Of a DNA stretch of 64,000 bases, positions 11,235 through 21,473 are shown one piece after another. Made by a program: the position numbers and the translations under genes. The stretch is from Anastrepha obliqua (lineage: Eukaryota; Arthropoda; Insecta; Diptera; Tephritidae), in assembly GCF_027943255.1 (NCBI RefSeq), contig NC_072892.1, forward strand, positions 116,825,792 through 116,889,791. Reading direction: 5' to 3'. The notes under the pieces were generated by a model that saw only the letters and a program-made list of their open reading frames with translations, did not search any database and was not told the origin of the DNA. Position 1 is the first letter of the stretch, and each line of letters starts with the position of its first letter.

Positions 11235-12005
11235 TTAATTAGTAATAATAGTCTCGAAACAAGATGTGTCCTTGGAGAAGATTTTACTTCGAATCTTTTT
11301 GTTACTTGCAGGTTCGAAGTGATGAAATTTCCGTGTTTTTTTTATAGCTATTGCCGCATTGAAGCGTTTGGAAATTGTGTTTTCATGTGCATCATGATCG
11401 TTTTGCAAACAAAAAACAAAATCTATCGATTTAAGCGCACCTTTTTTTTCGTTGATGATTTCTGCTATTATCTCTTTGCCAGTCATATCACTTAATTTTG
11501 AAAAACGTCGTTTTTTTATTGGCGGTTCACCAAGTTCCTGTAAAATATTGTTCACCTTTTCTAATTTTAAGTCATTCTGAATTTCGTGGTTTTCAAAATT
11601 AGCTTCACTATCCGAACATTCTTCTGCATCAGAAGAAACTTCAGACTCATCGTTTTCTGCTCCTTGGTCAGCACTAGAATAAATTAATCAAAATTTTCTG
11701 TCACAAATTTTGAGAACTAATTGACTTTATTTGCCTAAATAATAACTATTCAATGCACAATATATGTATATAGGTAAATATGAAGATTATACCCACTGTG
11801 GACTTGGACGTATATACGCTGCACTTTCAGTAACACTTCCATCTCTATATATCTTCATACGACATGATTTGCAAACGTATTTACCGATATATTGTTTGAA
11901 TTTTACATCCCAGTGAGCAGTTATTTGGAATAAATTATGACGTACGCAATTATGACCTATTTTCCCCAACGGACTGCAACACTCATCAGGTCGAACCATT
12001 TTCAT
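11235..12005 (-). CDS. Cysteine-rich protein of the Sola-like element (transposase N terminus only)
   Basis: Two exons are inferred on the minus strand. Exon 1 starts at the ATG at 12005 and encodes a C/H-rich module with CCSPLGKIGHNCVRHNLF and, later, YVCKSCRMKIY. Exon 2 begins after an acceptor ending TTATTCTAG at about 11673 and ends at a stop at 11235. A donor at 11796 (CA, then GTGGGT) keeps the frame and gives about 215 residues. A stronger-looking GTATAA donor at 11792 would bring an immediate stop. Exon 2 has an acidic stretch (DESEVSSDAEECSDSEAN), then LQELGEPPIKKRRFSKL and a basic C terminus. No catalytic domain is seen. The layout resembles the N-terminal zinc-finger and linker part of Sola-type transposases, so it may be a remnant or a DNA-binding repressor. 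I do not assign a function. Confidence 0.55.
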
Positions 12006-12150
12006 AACAATACATAATAATTTTTTTCTAACCTCAAAGCATAGACAACATACTAGGAATCACAGCACACTGACACTAGAAGTTGCGACGACTGTATGAC
12101 TCTGCAAAGCCATGTTCATGCAAGTTCGTTTTCGTACGTAGTGCCTCGAC

Positions 12151-12604
12151 TGACAAAAAATTCGATATCTTCAGAACGGATTGGATGAACAAAGTTTTTT
12201 TTACAGATTATTAAAAGTAAGCATTGTGCGCTTAATCTGACTGTAATATTGTCCATTTAGAGCGTGAAGAACGCAAAAATAATTGCGATTTTTCATAAAA
12301 ATTATTGTTAAAAAACTATTGTTTCAGCAAATACACAGTCTTTGGACGTTAAATCGGTAGAGTAAACATTTTTCGGTAACCGAAATAAATTTCATCAAAT
12401 TATCAATTGTAGTTTCTGAGATATTGATTTTACAAGAATATCATGCAAAAAAATTCAATTGTTAATAACATAAACAAAAAGCGAAATAAAAAAAAACTAT
12501 TCACAGCAATTATTATGGGACAAATTCTCTATCCAAAAATGCATTTGATTTTAAAATCGGGAATTTGATGGAAAATTCGGGGCCCACTTGACGTGGTTTG
12601 ACTC
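12151..12604 (-). repeat. Right 454-bp terminal inverted repeat
   Basis: Reverse complement of 10580-11033. It begins TGACAAAAAATTCG and ends GGTTTGACTC, next to the AGCT duplication. Confidence 0.93.
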
Positions 12605-12859
12605 AGCTACGATTGAAGCTCTGGAAGCCAACATTACGCGTGTTATTCACGACATACCAGTCGAATGATTGAAAATTGGACCTTCAGAATGGACCACCTT
12701 AAGCGTAGTTGCGGCCAACATTTGAATGAAGTCATATTCAAAAAGTAAATGTCAAAGAATGTCCTTTCAAATGATAAATAAAGGTTTTGAACATAATTTA
12801 CATTTTTGTTTTTTTTTAACTATTGAAAAAAGCACCTCATGATTGATCACCCTATAGAA

Positions 12860-13290
12860 GAGCCAAAATGGACAACACCGTCCAGGTCCAATTTTTCGGA
12901 TAGGTCAACTTCAGCTCCATTTTTTAAATTATAATATTACAATTAAAATTTTTTTTTGCATTTTTTTATGTAAAAGAAGTTAAATAAAAAGCCTAAAAAA
13001 TTGAATATCGTTTTCTATTTTTTTATTATAAAAAAAATTCCTGAAAATACCCTAATTTTTCGAGCTCTAGACCGCCGGGAACCCTTAATATACGACTTCA
13101 AATAAATTTTCTAAATTTTATCGAACAGATATTTGCTTACACTCCATTTTAATTTCCGTTTTTATTTAAAATTAAACTTTGACCCAATTCGCAAATATTA
13201 ATTATTCTGTATGTTTACTTTGCAATCGGCTGTTTTTCTCCCAGTAAAAATTTGCAACTTTCTCTCAAAATGAAGTGTCGGTTTGTTCTC
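12860..13290. other. AT-rich spacer
   Basis: Long T runs and no frame of interest. Nothing recognisable was found beyond the end of the mariner relic. Confidence 0.5.
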
Positions 13291-13364
13291 TCACTGCAAG
13301 TTCTTTGGGTACGTGAACACCAAAACGAGATAATTTGTAACAATTTTTACAAACTTATTGCTTC

Positions 13365-13460
13365 ACGAACACACCTTATTACTTTGTATACTAGTACCTA
13401 TCCGATGTGTAACTTCCAGTTAAGTTTATTACCTATAATCATACCTAAGTAGTTTGCCTT
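13365..13460 (-). mobile_element. RT thumb scrap of a non-LTR element
   Basis: The minus strand reads KANYLGMIIGNKLNWKLHIG, the conserved thumb motif (family form AKYLGV..D.KLSWK). Just upstream the plus strand reads WVREHQNEI, like the last RNase H block. Two very short fragments therefore lie on opposite strands. Confidence 0.5.
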
Positions 13461-13469
13461 TGGAGATTA

Positions 13470-13785
13470 AGCCTTTTCATGCATGATTTGTGTCGTAGCA
13501 GGAATGAGGAAGAGTTGGAAACAATTCAACATCTTTTTTGCACATGCCCGGCTCTAGCTAGAAGCAGGAACCCATATTTAAGATCCTACTTCTTAATGAA
13601 TATAGAAAATCTATACACTTTAGGTATCAACAACCTTTGTCAAAAGCTCAGGATGGGTCAATATGGAAGGCGAAATGTAGCCCAGTCCCGGCGGCTCACA
13701 ACGGTCCCATTTCGTGGTCTAAGTGGCATCGTTGTCTCCATGTGCGATGCGGCTGCCAAACCTAACCTAACCTAACTAATCTGTA
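13470..13785 (+). mobile_element. Non-LTR retrotransposon 3' end with CCTAA tail
   Basis: The plus strand encodes the C-terminal zinc knuckle CRSRNEEELETIQHLFCTCPAL, continues through NIENLYTLGINNL, and ends in SMCDAAAKPNLT, followed by CCTAACCTAACCTAAC. The tail consists of about three CCTAA units. Only the 3' end is present; the group is LOA/R1-like by the knuckle pattern. Confidence 0.8.
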
Positions 13786-13794
13786 TAGCTTGTA

Positions 13795-14110
13795 ATTAAT
13801 TTGTCTATATAGTCTATAGCCAAAGGCTTTGGCTACGTCGAGATATATGGCTTCACATGTTCGTTTTTTAACGATGTCTTTAAGGATTTTGTTCGTAACT
13901 CTGTGAACTTGCTGGAGGGTGGAATGTTTGTGCCTGAATTCGAATTGGTGGTAAGGTATTATATTATTTTGTGTTTTTGTATAACGGGCTCGATTCTGTC
14001 AAATAGCAACGTTTCAAAGATTTAAGATCTATATGAAGTTATTTGCGTAAGATCCTTGCATGGTTTTGCTATTGCAGTAATTTGAGCAATTTTCCATACT
14101 TTTGAGAAAT
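13795..14110 (-). mobile_element. Jockey-like RT fragment
   Basis: The minus strand reads EFRHKHSTLQQVHRVTNKIL and KKRTCEAIYLDVAKAFG, the RT fingers and first palm block of jockey-clade elements, with several stops. No other domain is attached. Confidence 0.75.
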
Positions 14111-14207
14111 ATTATTAAAAATATTAAAAGTCAGTATTAAAAAAACCAGTAATATTTTCCTGCTGTGTTTTCTTTTGTACTAACTGGAAAACAGCTTTCT
14201 TCCTTAA

Positions 14208-14947
14208 GGGGTTATATATGTTGTGGTCCGGTGAAATTAGCGAAAGTTGGGTTTTTTTTAAAGATATGTAGCAATAATTTTATTGTATAAAAGTTTTTAT
14301 TATTGGATATTACAATGTTTAAAGAAAAAAAAGGCTTTGTTTGTGTAAAAATATTTAAAAATGGCGGAGTTATGGCGTTTTCCCCCAAGACCCTTTTTTT
14401 GGAAGAGGCTTGCGGTGGACGCGATTCAAGTCCACCAAGTCAACTGAAATCAAAAAATCGAAAAGATTTCATTAGTATAGGGTTATATCTTCTTAGTGAA
14501 CGATCAATATATTAAATATTTTGATTTTTGTGAAAATAGGAACATGTTTTTAAAAAACTCCACTTCTACAGTCCTAAAATTGGCATTAAAAAATTCATAT
14601 CTGCAAAATAAAAATTTATACATAAAAAGTTGATCGTTCACTAAGAGGCGACATCAATTACGAACAATTTAAAAAAAAAATTATAAAAATCGGTTGAATA
14701 CTTTTTTTGCAATCGCGTCCACCGCAAAAGCATTTTTGGAAAAACACGTTTTTGAGATAATCGCGTTTAAAGTTTCAAGTTTAGTTACGTTACGTTGTGA
14801 CGACGCACAATTTAAAACGCTGTAACTTTCGATCTATTGCTCAGATCTCTATGAAATTTATGGAAAATGTTCTCAAGGGATTGTACTTTACGATAAAGAA
14901 ATAAAATTTATTTTGATTTTTTTGAAAAACACAAGGTATATAACCCC
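14208..14947. mobile_element. 740-bp foldback MITE flanked by TTAA
   Basis: TTAA occurs at 14204-14207 and 14948-14951. The termini are GGGGTTATATA and its inverse. Internal words pair across the element, for example CTTAGTGAACGATCAA (about 14490) with TTGATCGTTCACTAAG (about 14631), and TGCGGTGGACGCGATT (about 14411) with AATCGCGTCCACCGCA (about 14712), so the sequence folds into a long imperfect hairpin. TTAA targets fit piggyBac- or Kolobok-mobilised elements. No coding capacity is seen. Confidence 0.8.
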
Positions 14948-15039
14948 TTAAGCGCCGAAGTACATTTACCACACTCTGTTCAACATCTTCATTTCTAGCC
15001 CATTCAATTGGTTTATTAAAAATTTCGATCGCATCTGGC

Positions 15040-15425
15040 ACTTATTCTTTTTGCAGGAACTTCAGTGATAGGGCATGATACGAGCGTTCCATCAAAGAAT
15101 TGATTCCCTCATTCCACTTTTCGTTTAGGATATATAATGAAATATTATCCTCGGAATCTTCTTGATCTCCAGCAGTAATCAAAGTCTCTGTGCTTACTCC
15201 ATTCCAGGCAGCATGCAACATAAAATAGTAATGGCGTTGTTCAGAGTTAAATTTTTCATAGCCACACGCAAATCTAGTTTTTGTGCCGCTATCGAAGCTA
15301 AAAGATTGTTTCGGTAAGACATTTTTGTAATTTTGATTGCATTTTGGTGCATTGGCTGTATGTGGAGAGCGACATTTGGTGGCATAAACATAGCCATGAT
15401 GTTTCCATCTAATTGCACCTTATTA
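15040..15425 (-). mobile_element. pogo/Tigger-type transposase fragment, decayed
   Basis: The minus strand encodes MAMFMPPNVALHIQPMHQN and ITKMSYRNNLLASI. This matches the region around the third catalytic residue in pogo/Tigger (family form LPPN..SLIQPMDQG). The usual aspartate in PMDQ is histidine here, and stops follow. It lies next to the TTAA MITE, which may have inserted in or beside it. Confidence 0.65.
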
Positions 15426-15429
15426 TTTT

Positions 15430-16495
15430 TTTCTTTAATGCAAACGACGAACTAAAAGTGTGGACAGAAATAGATGACTATTGAGCTACTAATGATACTG
15501 AGAAAGTTACCGTATAATAGGAAAATTGCAGTCCAAAAATCACTGGAGGCTAAGAAAAAACAAAGTACTATGTTGAACTTCATACTGCTGAATTAATAAA
15601 CCCATTTTTTATTCTCAATCCACTTTCGCACATAGTTAATTCAATCCCGATTGAAGGTACGATCTGGGTTGAGGGAATAGCCCTTGCACGAATAAGCCTG
15701 AGGCTACTGTACAGGTATATGAAACTCTGCTTACCCCAATTATCCCGAAACGTAATACTTTTCCACCGCACGCTGATTTCCACAAGCAACAGTTTAAACT
15801 GAAAACGATAACAAATACAACACATATACACACACAATAAGGAGAGGAAATAAAGATAAAAAAATGAAGTATGCCAGAGATGAGGGAGATGTAGGAAGTG
15901 GTATGCAAAAATAATGTTAAAAACTTTAGAATTTGTCGCAAGTTTATGATGACTGAGCTTGTTTGCATGCTTTGTGCTAGTGGGGATGGACAAGACGCCT
16001 TTCGCTTATAGCTTTGCAGTGAGTGAGCCTTTTGGTGGCGAGTGGGGGCTTTAGTGATGGACAACTTCCGGCAGCAAGCGGAAGTCACTATTTTGCTGGG
16101 CATGCTGTGCCTTTAGCGTTGAGTGGCTGCGTTTTGCAAAGTGTTGTACCGGAAAAAAATCGAAGCGGAAAACTCAATTGAAAAGTTTATTTGTGCTATT
16201 CTTCTGATTATTTTTTTTCACTTTGAACATTTCCTCTAACCGCAAATTAGGTTGTAAAGCAAAGATACAATAAATATATAAGCACTTAGCTGCTGAGAAC
16301 TGTTGCTTTAATAACCGGTTGCTGGTCTTGTCGTATTAGAAGGTATAGCCGTGAAAAAAATTAATAAGGCAAGTGCCTGAAAAAATTGGTCAAAATCGCT
16401 TAAGCGGTTATCGCGCCAATTAAGAAGAGTGTGCCTGAAAAATAAATAAGAAGTAATATAGAAGGAGAAGTCCAACATAAATAAGACTGGCGTCA
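15430..16495. other. Gene-free interval
   Basis: Frames here lack any recognisable motif and have no supporting composition. A word GCTTAAGCGGTTATCGCGCC at about 16398 resembles GCTTTAACGGTTATGGCGC at about 17846 near the RTE-like fragment, which suggests an old repeat scrap. Confidence 0.4.
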
Positions 16496-16559
16496 TAAAA
16501 ATGTTTTTGATGGCGCTATCTTTTTAATGAGTTAGTGCGTTGGAAGTTACATCCCTACC

Positions 16560-17612
16560 TGATTTCCAATGCAAGCTTTGTGACATTCGGTTCAGTGGAA
16601 GCGAAGTTATTGCGTCTAAAGTGAATTGATGAAAAAAGTTTTTGGCGATGATTGCCTATCTCGTACCACAGTTCATGAGTGGGTTACACGGTTCAGAGAT
16701 GGTTGTGAGGACATAAATAGGCCGCCCAAAACCAGTAATCACCGAAAACTCTATCGAAGTTGTTCGAACCGAAATCGTCGTTGAAATTCATGGAATCGGA
16801 GTTGAATATCTCTAAAACATCGATTTATTGCATTTTAACTGATCGTTTGGGCTTAAGAAAGGTCTGTGCACGTTTCTTTCCGCACAAGTTAACTGAGGAT
16901 CAAAAATTGCTCAGAATTCAACATTCGAAAGACCTTCCTTTACAACATTGTAACTGGTGACGAAACCTGGTGTTTCCAACATGAACCTGAAACTAAGCGC
17001 CGAAGTGCCGAATGGAAGGCCCCAGACGAGCCACCACCCAAATAATCGCGTTTGGGGAAGTCAAAAATCAAGTCGGTGTTCATTTGTTTTTACGATTCCA
17101 AAGGAATTGTCCGCAAGAAGTTCGTGCCAACGACACAAACCGTCAATGCAACTTTCTATCTTGGCGTTTTGAAGCGTTTGTTGCATCGCATTCGTCGAAT
17201 TCGCCCTGAATACCGTGAAGGAGGAAGCTAGCGCTTATTGCATGCTAATGCACCATCTCATCGATCTTATGACTGTTTTTTGACTATAAATCGCATTTTG
17301 ACCATCAATCACTACTCGCATTCGCCTGATATGGCTCCCTGTGATTTCTACCTATTCGGAAAATTGCATTTGGCCATGAAAGGAAAACGTGTTGCGTCCG
17401 TAGAGGCCAAGCCTTTTGTACCGACATCCTGAAGAACATTCCGGGTTCCGGTCAATGACCTGAAACACTCCTTCGAAAAGCTTTTACATCACACAAAATA
17501 GTGTATCGAGGCCAGAGGGGACTATTTTGAATAAATAAACACGAAGTTATCAGAACAAAGCACTGGACGTTTCTATTTTAGCTCAGTCTTGTTTATTTTG
17601 GACTTCACCTTG
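16560..17612 (+). mobile_element. Mariner transposon relic, 5' end decayed
   Basis: Across frameshifts the plus strand gives VFGDDCLSRTTVHEWVTRF, VTGDETWCFQHEPETK, NATFYLGVLKRLLHRI, HANAPSHRS and YSHSPDMAPCDFYLF. These are the mariner N-terminal HTH block and all three catalytic regions with DD34D-type spacing. The second catalytic residue is alanine (HANAPSH in place of HDNAPSH). The right end reads TTTGGACTTCACCTTGTA, a mariner-type TIR with a terminal TA at 17613-17614. A matching left TIR was not found. Confidence 0.8.
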
Positions 17613-17619
17613 TAGATAT

Positions 17620-17880
17620 AATGCAGCCAATAAAGATCCAGCAGCATCAATGGACCTGCCGTGTCGTCCGAATGGATCTGAAAGTATACGTAGTATCAGA
17701 TGGTGGTAGCAGAGAAAGAGGAAGGTCTCCTCTGCGTTAGAAGGATCAGTTGGAGGAGGATTTGGCTTCACTTAGTGTGTCCAACTGGCACCAGTTAGGA
17801 CGAGGAAGAAGCGACTGGCGTGCTTTGTTAAACTCGGACAAAATCGCTTTAACGGTTATGGCGCTAATCAAGAAAATGCA
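17620..17880 (+). mobile_element. RTE-like non-LTR C-terminal fragment
   Basis: The plus strand encodes RGRSPLR, then KDQLEEDLASLSVSNWHQLG and DWRALLNSDK. This is the C-terminal RGRP..W.D.VE.DL.SL.V.NW pattern typical of RTE/endonuclease-RT elements, and the same module appears on the minus strand at 27.7 kb. It is a short, broken fragment. Confidence 0.65.
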
Positions 17881-17899
17881 GGGGGTATGTGGGATTCAA

Positions 17900-19125
17900 T
17901 AGAATCAAACAGTTCGTTCTTTGAGTACAAGAAATCCAATTAAATCATTGACTTTTCAACACCCTGTATGAAATATGGTACAAAGGAATTTGAACTAGTC
18001 ATTATTCGGAACTCACTACAATTCTAAACCACAATTTTTCCATCCAGGGTTTTGGAGATATATACATTATTATTTTTTACATATATGATACATATATACA
18101 GCGATGTGCAATACATATGATTTCCCTTTTAGATTTGTTGATGTTTTTATGCAGCAAAGTTTTCGTTCAGCGAATGCCACGAGTATTTGCATTTTTTAGA
18201 ATTTTATGGAGTTGCCCACGCAGTTGGTACTTTTTTCTTTGCATGCTACTTTTCCGACATACCATACACACTGGCATGCAGCATTTATAGAAATCACTTT
18301 TGGTACTTGTAGTAGCAATGCTTTTTTATCGCTCTGAGGACTGTGTGTCCATTTATAACTTCTTCCCTCTGTCTACTCTTCCCTTCGGCGCAGCGTTAAA
18401 AGTGTCCTGTTGTACGAGTGTTTTTTATTGTTGCTCGCGCAGCACGGCGTGATAATTTGCAAAACTTTGCATAATTTTTCTTCACTTACCCACAGCCCGT
18501 GCATGCGTGCAACAAGTGCCCCGTGGAAAATGCAATTTGTTGCTTCAATGTGTATTTGGCTGTTAGTTGTCTGCTGCGGGTTTCTGTTTTTGCAAAGTTT
18601 TTTAGTTTTTTTTGGCGGGGGCTATTATCCATTTGTGGACTGGAAATTGGCGCGTTTGCATAATAAACTGCACTTAATATTTGTGATTCGTATCTTCGGT
18701 GGTTCGTAGTGTTTGCTGGTTGTTGGTAAGTTGGCTAAGCTATTTGTTGTTGCATATGGCAAATTTGGCACGATGTTTAAGCAATTAGGTATGAAGTTTA
18801 TTCAAATGATAATGAATGAATTATGAATAATTGTTTTGCTATAATTTATTGAGTTTTAATTAGGAATCATTGTTTTGATTTTCAAGTTATGTGTTGAAAA
18901 GCTAGAGTAGCTAAAGTTTAGAAAATTTATGAAGTCTACTACAATTTCAAAAATTAACTGGTTGAAAATAAATACTGCGAGATGCCTCTTGGAGGGTTTG
19001 AGAGAGTATGAACCACATATGAATGTCATAACTGCAAAAATACAATGTTGAGAAAAACAGCTTCAAAGTTTTCAATTTACTAAGTAAAATTAAAGAAATA
19101 TTTTCATATAATAGTATACCGTAAG
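17900..19125. other. Unique-looking intergenic DNA
   Basis: T-rich, non-repetitive sequence with frequent CA/TG words and no element signatures, unlike the decayed transposons on both sides. It may be host intergenic or intronic DNA. No exon with conserved coding sequence is seen. Confidence 0.4.
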
Positions 19126-19127
19126 TC

Positions 19128-19300
19128 CTAACCGGTCCTTGAGGGTATCGAGAAACTGAATCGAAGTAGCGAGCGCATTGGAGAGGGAGGCTGCGACCTT
19201 GTTATTAATAGAACACGAGCGCTTCCTTGCTGTGCAGTCATCTGCACGTGATCGGGTCCACTGATTCTTGTCGTTTCTGCGACCAATCGCTCAGTCCAAG
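19128..19300 (+). mobile_element. R1-like RNase H C-terminal scrap
   Basis: The plus strand reads ALEREAATLLLIEHERFLAV and, in another frame, STDSCRFCDQS. It parallels ALAREAAASSLTGPKHFLAI and IDSCRFFDS at 9.08-9.18 kb. It is a decayed relative of that element. Confidence 0.5.
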
Positions 19301-19324
19301 CCAGCTCTATCCTGAGCTTAATAA

Positions 19325-19408
19325 GGGAACTGGGTCTGGGTGGGGTACTGTGATGAGTAGAGGGCACTGGATCTGGGTGGGGTACTGTGATGAGAGAAGG
19401 CAAGACCA
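19325..19408 (+). repeat. Two-copy tandem repeat, about 42-bp period
   Basis: The word TCTGGGTGGGGTACTGTGAT occurs twice, at about 19334 and 19376, separated by a GAGTAGAGGGCACTGG linker. It is a local duplication with no evident function. Confidence 0.75.
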
Positions 19409-19439
19409 ATTCGGAAACAAAAACAAACCTATCACCCTT

Positions 19440-19765
19440 TAATTCGATTTTTTGAGTGCTAAACAATTACTTTGTGAGAACAGGCGAGAATTTGCTCTGT
19501 GGTGCTTCTTCTGCGAACAACTTTTTCTTGGTTTAAGCTCGCCTTGGAACACCCATACTTTCCATTATTGTTTTGTTTCCAGCTCCTATGCACAGATCCA
19601 CGGTTCGTCACCTGATATGATGTTATATACGTACTTTGAACCGCTGTGGCTGAATTTCTTCAGCATTTCTTTACACCAATCGACAGGAGTCTGTTTATGT
19701 GCAATTGTCAAATTATGCGGAACACAACGAGTGCAAATCTTCTTGACGACAGAATAGAATTTTTC
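19440..19765 (-). mobile_element. Mariner transposase fragment
   Basis: The minus strand reads KKICTRCVPHNLTIAHKQTP, DWCKEMLKKF and ISGDEPWICAYELETKQQ, the region around the first catalytic aspartate of a mariner transposase. N- and C-terminal parts and TIRs are absent. Confidence 0.75.
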
Positions 19766-19769
19766 GCAA

Positions 19770-20425
19770 ATCGCCGGGGGAAATATTATATTATATATGA
19801 AATGAAATTAATACTCGCACAAAAATTTGGAGCCAAACTACTCTAAATTATTTGAAACTACTACCTGTAAAATACATATAAAGTTTTATTCTCGTTGCCG
19901 AAAGAAAAGAAAAGCAACAAACTATGAGAAGACGATACTTTATGATATTCTCACGTATTCACACAGACTTTCATGCATTTAAACACGTGCATTTGTATTT
20001 GTACATAAGCAACAGTGAGAACGATGTTGGAGTCGATAAGTGCAGTGCTGCTGAGAGTTAATACACTCAAGCTATTCTGGCACATGCTGTCACGTAACAT
20101 CTTTGGTGTTCAAACTCGAATTGAATCAAATTGAATTTGTAGGGGAAAACCTGCATGCAAATTTTTAGACCATACACTGAATGAATTGAGGTGAGCGAGT
20201 GTGGGTGTCGATAATTGTTGGGAAAGCACATGTGGATATTTGAGTTCTATAGTGAAAAAGTGATTCTAAAATTACTGAAAGGCATCTATTCTGACACTAA
20301 TACATTTCCATGCACATATATATGAAAATACATTCGCACTTTCGTACACTAGTAAGTATACAAATAAGAGTATATACGAGGGATAACACAATTTTCCAAA
20401 CATAGGGTATGCATGACTAGTAACT
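19770..20425. other. AT-rich interval, no gene
   Basis: No coding or transposon signature was found. It contains short ATATAT and CATATA tracts. Confidence 0.4.
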
Positions 20426-20429
20426 CTAA

Positions 20430-20680
20430 ATGAGGAGGATAGACAATACCGTTCTTCTACTTTCCAGTGGCTTAAGGTTAATTAGAAGAAAACGACACTT
20501 ATAGGAAGGGACGGGATCAGAGAATTTCAGCGATGATAGAGCAAACTTAAAATACATTTTTTGTGCATATTTAATTCTAGCATTGGAGAATTTGTAATAA
20601 GGACTCCAAATTAACGCTGCATAATCTAATATTGAACGAACGAAAGCAGTAAGTAATAATTTTAATGGTTAAAAATAGGA
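20430..20680 (-). mobile_element. Jockey-like RT thumb fragment
   Basis: The minus strand reads LLPFVRSILDYAALIWSPYY, then KYAQKMYFKFALSSL and FSDPVPSYKCRFLLINL. This is the thumb and connection segment of jockey-clade elements (family form ILEYASVVWSPY). Confidence 0.7.
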
Positions 20681-20780
20681 AAAGAATCAGAAAAGAGCTT
20701 TTAAAAAATAGTAAAGTTAATATAATTTATAAATGTAAAACGTTTAATCACTGATTTCGTCAGCATGTTGCAGTACAATA

Positions 20781-21165
20781 CAGGGTCTGGCACTCGAAAT
20801 GTAACCAATTAAAAAGATCATTAATTTATTTTGGAAAATAACTTTTATTTAATCCAAAATAAAAAAGGGTGAAAACAATACAAAATGAATAATCAGTTTA
20901 CTTTTGCTTGATATTACCACCTTTTGCCTTGACTATGGCCTTGAGACGGTCCAGAACGAAATCGCAAGCTGCCCGAATGTGACTTTCAGGTATTTTGTCC
21001 CACTCGCGGACAATGGCTTTTTTCAGCGCCTCGAGACTGGTGAATCTTTTAGTTTGGCCCTTGCTCTCCGAAATGACCCAATGGCTTGTAAACAGCTGAC
21101 AGCAGATGCCCGTGTCTTGAGACATGATGTATTGTACCTCAGCTCTTATTGTTAATCTCCCCACT
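20781..21165 (-). mobile_element. DD37D (maT-type) Tc1/mariner fragment, C-terminal end
   Basis: A TIR beginning CAGGGTCTGGCACTCGAA follows a TA at 20779-20780. The minus strand encodes SLEALKKAIVREWDKI and LDRLKAIVKAKGGNIKQ, the C terminus of the transposase, with stop codon near 20898. The catalytic core is missing, and the other end is not found before 21474. The same TIR type bounds the element at 46345-46872. Confidence 0.8.
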
Positions 21166-21473
21166 TGAGTCCATCGAGCGGTGAAACTGTAAACCCTAAC
21201 CAGAGATTGGGTACCTCACAAAGTGGAAACCCTCGGTGGAAGGGAACACAAGATGTGGCTGATCTGGCTTTTCTTGAGGGTACTAGCTCTAAGGGTTACA
21301 AATTTATACCAATATTCATTGGCGCGAGGTCACAAAGGTCTGCACAAGACTGTAGTGCTAATGATAATGATGATGCATCATCTAAGCACTGAATGGTGTA
21401 GAGGAAACGCCATCAACAGCAACTACACAACGTCTGTTCCTTAAGTATGATCTCAGACCAAGCCTGGAATATA
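21166..21473. other. 308-bp spacer between two maT-type elements
   Basis: No recognised feature. A fairly GC-balanced frame across it has no known motif. Confidence 0.35.

Larger units (their letters stand above)
10580..12604 (-). mobile_element. 2,025-bp DNA transposon with 454-bp TIRs and AGCT target duplication (Sola-like)
   Basis: The two ends are near-perfect inverted copies, 10580-11033 and 12151-12604, beginning GAGTCAAACCACGTCAAG. The flanks are AGCT at 10576-10579 and at 12605-12608. Removing the element and one AGCT restores the in-frame mariner sequence KPATIEALE, which proves both the borders and the 4-bp target duplication. A two-exon gene lies inside on the minus strand. A 4-bp duplication, GAG termini and a cysteine-rich N-terminal protein resemble the Sola superfamily as I know it. 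That assignment is inference, since no DDE domain is present. The element is probably non-autonomous. Confidence 0.85.
10345..12748 (+). mobile_element. Internally deleted mariner-like transposase relic, split by a later insertion
   Basis: The frame starts MERLTPQQRLQIVQLYYENQ at 10345 and jumps directly to HTARETMTLLRSHFGEQLI, then WPPRSCDITPLDFFLWG with the last catalytic aspartate. The region coding for the first two catalytic residues is deleted. At 10579 the frame is broken by the element at 10580-12604 and resumes as TIEALEANITRVIHDIP, ending at a stop at 12746-12748 with a few shifts. The family is the same as the element at 53610-54585. An inverted repeat ending in GATCACCCTATAG near 12855 may be its 3' TIR. 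Confidence 0.75.

Noticed and set aside
11235..12005. Host zinc-finger gene
   Set aside because: It lies fully within 454-bp inverted repeats and a 4-bp target duplication, so it belongs to a transposon.
15580..16103. Two overlapping minus-strand frames of 137 and 155 codons
   Set aside because: They overlap in different frames, have biased composition and show no domain.
20904..21155. Plus-strand 83-codon frame
   Set aside because: Antisense shadow of the maT transposase C terminus.
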